Assembly: GCA_016282555.1 (NCBI GenBank)
Contig: JAEEKU010000164.1
Coordinates: forward strand, 1-6,345
From: Methanomassiliicoccaceae archaeon
GTDB lineage: Archaea > Thermoplasmatota > Thermoplasmata > Methanomassiliicoccales > Methanomethylophilaceae
DNA length: 6,345 bases
Direction of reading: 5' to 3'
A program made the translations under genes and the position numbers. This document shows, piece by piece, positions 6,001 through 6,345 of the stretch; the first letter of the stretch is position 1; every line of letters begins with the position of its first letter. The notes under the pieces are model-generated. The model did not search any database. It was not told the origin of the DNA and worked only from the letters and a program-made list of their open reading frames with translations.

Positions 6001-6345
6001 TCCTCCGACTGGAGAAAGAAGGTGATGCCGCTGTCCGGAAGCATCTCCCCCGGAGAGCTGGTTCTGGTGGAACCGGATTTCGTCATGGTGAACTCCTCCG
6101 GCAAGTATACGCGCTCCGGAGAGGCCGTCACGCTCAAGGATCCGGACGGAAACGCCGTCGACAAAACCCCGACGGTCAGAGACGACAAAGACTCCGGATT
6201 CACCTGGCACAGGGAATTCGACGGCTCGACGAAATGGGTGCTCTCAGAGGGCACCCCGGGCGCGAGCAACGGGAGCCAGATGCATGCGGTCATATCCCCG
6301 GGGGATCTGAAGGATATCGCATGGGACGCGATAACCGAGGCCTTC
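2995..6345 (+). CDS. Large exported lamin-tail-domain protein with pilin-like N-terminus; function unknown; 3' end outside window
   Basis: An open frame of 1117 codons with no stop, running off the window. Layout: basic residues 1-7 (MNKDRKG), a single hydrophobic segment at about 8-30, then an extracytoplasmic body. Residues about 33-700 form an unrecognised region with 18 cysteines between C83 and C708, mixed helical and strand-like. Residues about 712-792 are amphipathic helix rich in Glu, Lys, Ala and Leu. Residues about 793-960 look beta-rich and lack cysteine. Residues about 963-1096 are a lamin-tail domain. No further membrane segment is visible before the edge; any C-terminal anchor would lie beyond it. 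N-x-S/T sequons occur at N597, N779, N878, N987, N1033 and N1092, consistent with archaeal surface glycosylation. The segment RKGAMPFAIIAV recalls archaeal pilin-like or Tad-type pseudopilin N-termini; an ordinary signal peptide is the alternative. I recognise only the lamin-tail domain. A cell-surface or adhesion-related role is inference. The divergent neighbour is the membrane-lipid operon. Confidence 0.9.
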   Translation, partial: MNKDRKGAMPFAIIAVMILIISSACSAAAAGYERASEESISSGKDSESVDAAVDSVRTFINRGLAEIIRDVSVSGTGNTEDRCAQFDTRASEWMDFQFPVIENGVRAELVSYEAELSVQSLRLGSGDAGPGGYVPAYLKATGTVVLEISSNTGSAVTETEISTDGSCTLPLAAEQGSLFERMVSEGSVSISQMMAYQLSNLAQIRVLNGYGSLNSYGEYGTDRILTKQDVLDAYRVSMDIVSALCFRAGEFADREYADPASVLAAADGKVTIDLKSVYAQALMSSIDDMAIKWFDYFCGNGIVLHLQNQLNVYKKASEALVSYARGDNMFSAAPYLREIMELNGYSEQDYRFPGSGSAEIEIDGVRVTVEYPCTDILETEWIKHFKNKFDRERNWLMDYIRSVLRSAVMKVAEGRSLAPAVIEIDPCGGGRMIDRICRSADEIMDSCTDSFQKSILSSILESGISDPLYGAVCNKITEERESYILEEEFGRRVAEAFSPYFPDPETVTGTEEYRKALEEYRAKAGSDLDVFEDLARTPGGPDYLTTAIMTRICSFGIESSGICTDLRPKIISMCSEMADICDMNAYGECVTLPGSENFSVERPEGGFSAERLRIDFVSSPSSSDPSVIEKKCTRTIGLDETVSAAYCTVFRVSLEDRVAYTVTGSGPMPDAMGTGSCVVNGEFPVSVNIEVPVASGWSLAGIGYVPGCLVTDELWDAALKVLEPVLEPLKKVMSILNRIMAAVGEKVADAVRYAADYLEKLYSDLIGPATEVYEWIKANLSALAESLSESFMIRIGLNRQSISMTVFGYDLKITTNLVSLAGKTKTLFSMELSKQVENRSVSAGVTVKTRGGINGEDMIFTGFGSIEDPGDKVAGRESWKVKMTFDPLMKGSKHLLTFNGKAGKTSVSAVLPEVEQYHELGVALSDIPGAGAVLSNIPLPVPGAKAAVDAGFSLKYNAPVKKGLLINEIETNPAGEDRGSEWIELFNNSDSAVELEGYTLTASSDWRKKVMPLSGSISPGELVLVEPDFVMVNSSGKYTRSGEAVTLKDPDGNAVDKTPTVRDDKDSGFTWHREFDGSTKWVLSEGTPGASNGSQMHAVISPGDLKDIAWDAITEAF
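5881..6282 (+). other. Lamin-tail domain (LTD) within the large exported protein
   Basis: Residues about 963-1096 carry the typical LTD pattern: the opening strand LLINEIETNPAG, then SEWIELFNNSD, then VELEGYTLTASSDW, a PG-turn (SISPGELVLVEP), a late EAVTLKDPDG strand pair, and the closing TPGASNG. The immunoglobulin-like LTD fold is known in nuclear lamins and in many secreted prokaryotic proteins, often beside nucleases or surface domains. It is usually taken as a binding module. No nuclease motif is visible in the part of this protein that I can read. Confidence 0.85.

Noticed and set aside
5452..6293. Overlapping minus-strand frames of 252 and 182 codons opposite the lamin-tail region
   Set aside because: They lie opposite a well-supported domain on the plus strand and show low-complexity composition without recognisable motifs or an archaeal promoter.
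1..6345. In-frame TAG codons as pyrrolysine sites, expected if the organism is a methylamine-using Methanomassiliicoccales
   Set aside because: I found no in-frame TAG in any of the four genes. The two visible stop codons are both TGA. Two stops are too few to support any conclusion on recoding.

Overview
The window looks like a euryarchaeal chromosome. The evidence is a set of ether-lipid genes found only in archaea, archaeal-type promoters (a TATA box about 30-70 bases before the start codon, short leaders) and GTGATC-like ribosome-binding sequences. Moderate-to-high GC, heavy use of AGA/AGG and ATA codons, and the gene content suggest a methanogen of the Thermoplasmatota side, such as Methanomassiliicoccales / Methanomethylophilaceae. 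That placement is inference from sequence style, not from a marker gene.

Left half (1-2828, minus strand): one compact three-gene operon, read right to left. It holds a radical SAM tetraether lipid synthase (tes, 2828-1206), a 54-residue two-cluster ferredoxin (1200-1036) and a flavin-dependent geranylgeranyl reductase (1031 leftwards, cut by the window edge). The gaps are only 5 and 4 bases, and each upstream stop codon lies inside the ribosome-binding sequence of the next gene, so translation is probably coupled. Together the three proteins would finish the membrane lipid: the reductase saturates the geranylgeranyl chains, Tes joins chain ends into the membrane-spanning biphytanyl core, and the small ferredoxin is a plausible shared electron donor. 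From memory, the same gene order (tes, ferredoxin, reductase) occurs in Methanosarcina acetivorans, where the ferredoxin supports the reductase.

Centre (2829-2994): a 166-base divergent intergenic region with a TATA-like box for each direction and several inverted repeats. The sharpest, GAACAG-N7-CTGTTC at 2838-2856, sits between the tes TATA box and its start codon. The AACAG/CTGTT half-sites recur around the expected start of the rightward transcript.

Right half (2995-6345, plus strand): one uninterrupted reading frame of 1117 codons that starts inside the window and runs off its end. It encodes a large exported or membrane-anchored protein. It has a short basic N-terminus with one hydrophobic segment (pilin-like or signal peptide), a long cysteine-containing ectodomain that I do not recognise, an amphipathic helical stretch, a cysteine-free beta-rich region, and a lamin-tail domain near the visible C-terminus. 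This is the least characterised part of the window. Its divergent pairing with the lipid operon could mean co-regulation of cell-envelope functions, but that is inference. I see no RNA genes, mobile elements or CRISPR arrays, and no non-coding stretch longer than 166 bases.
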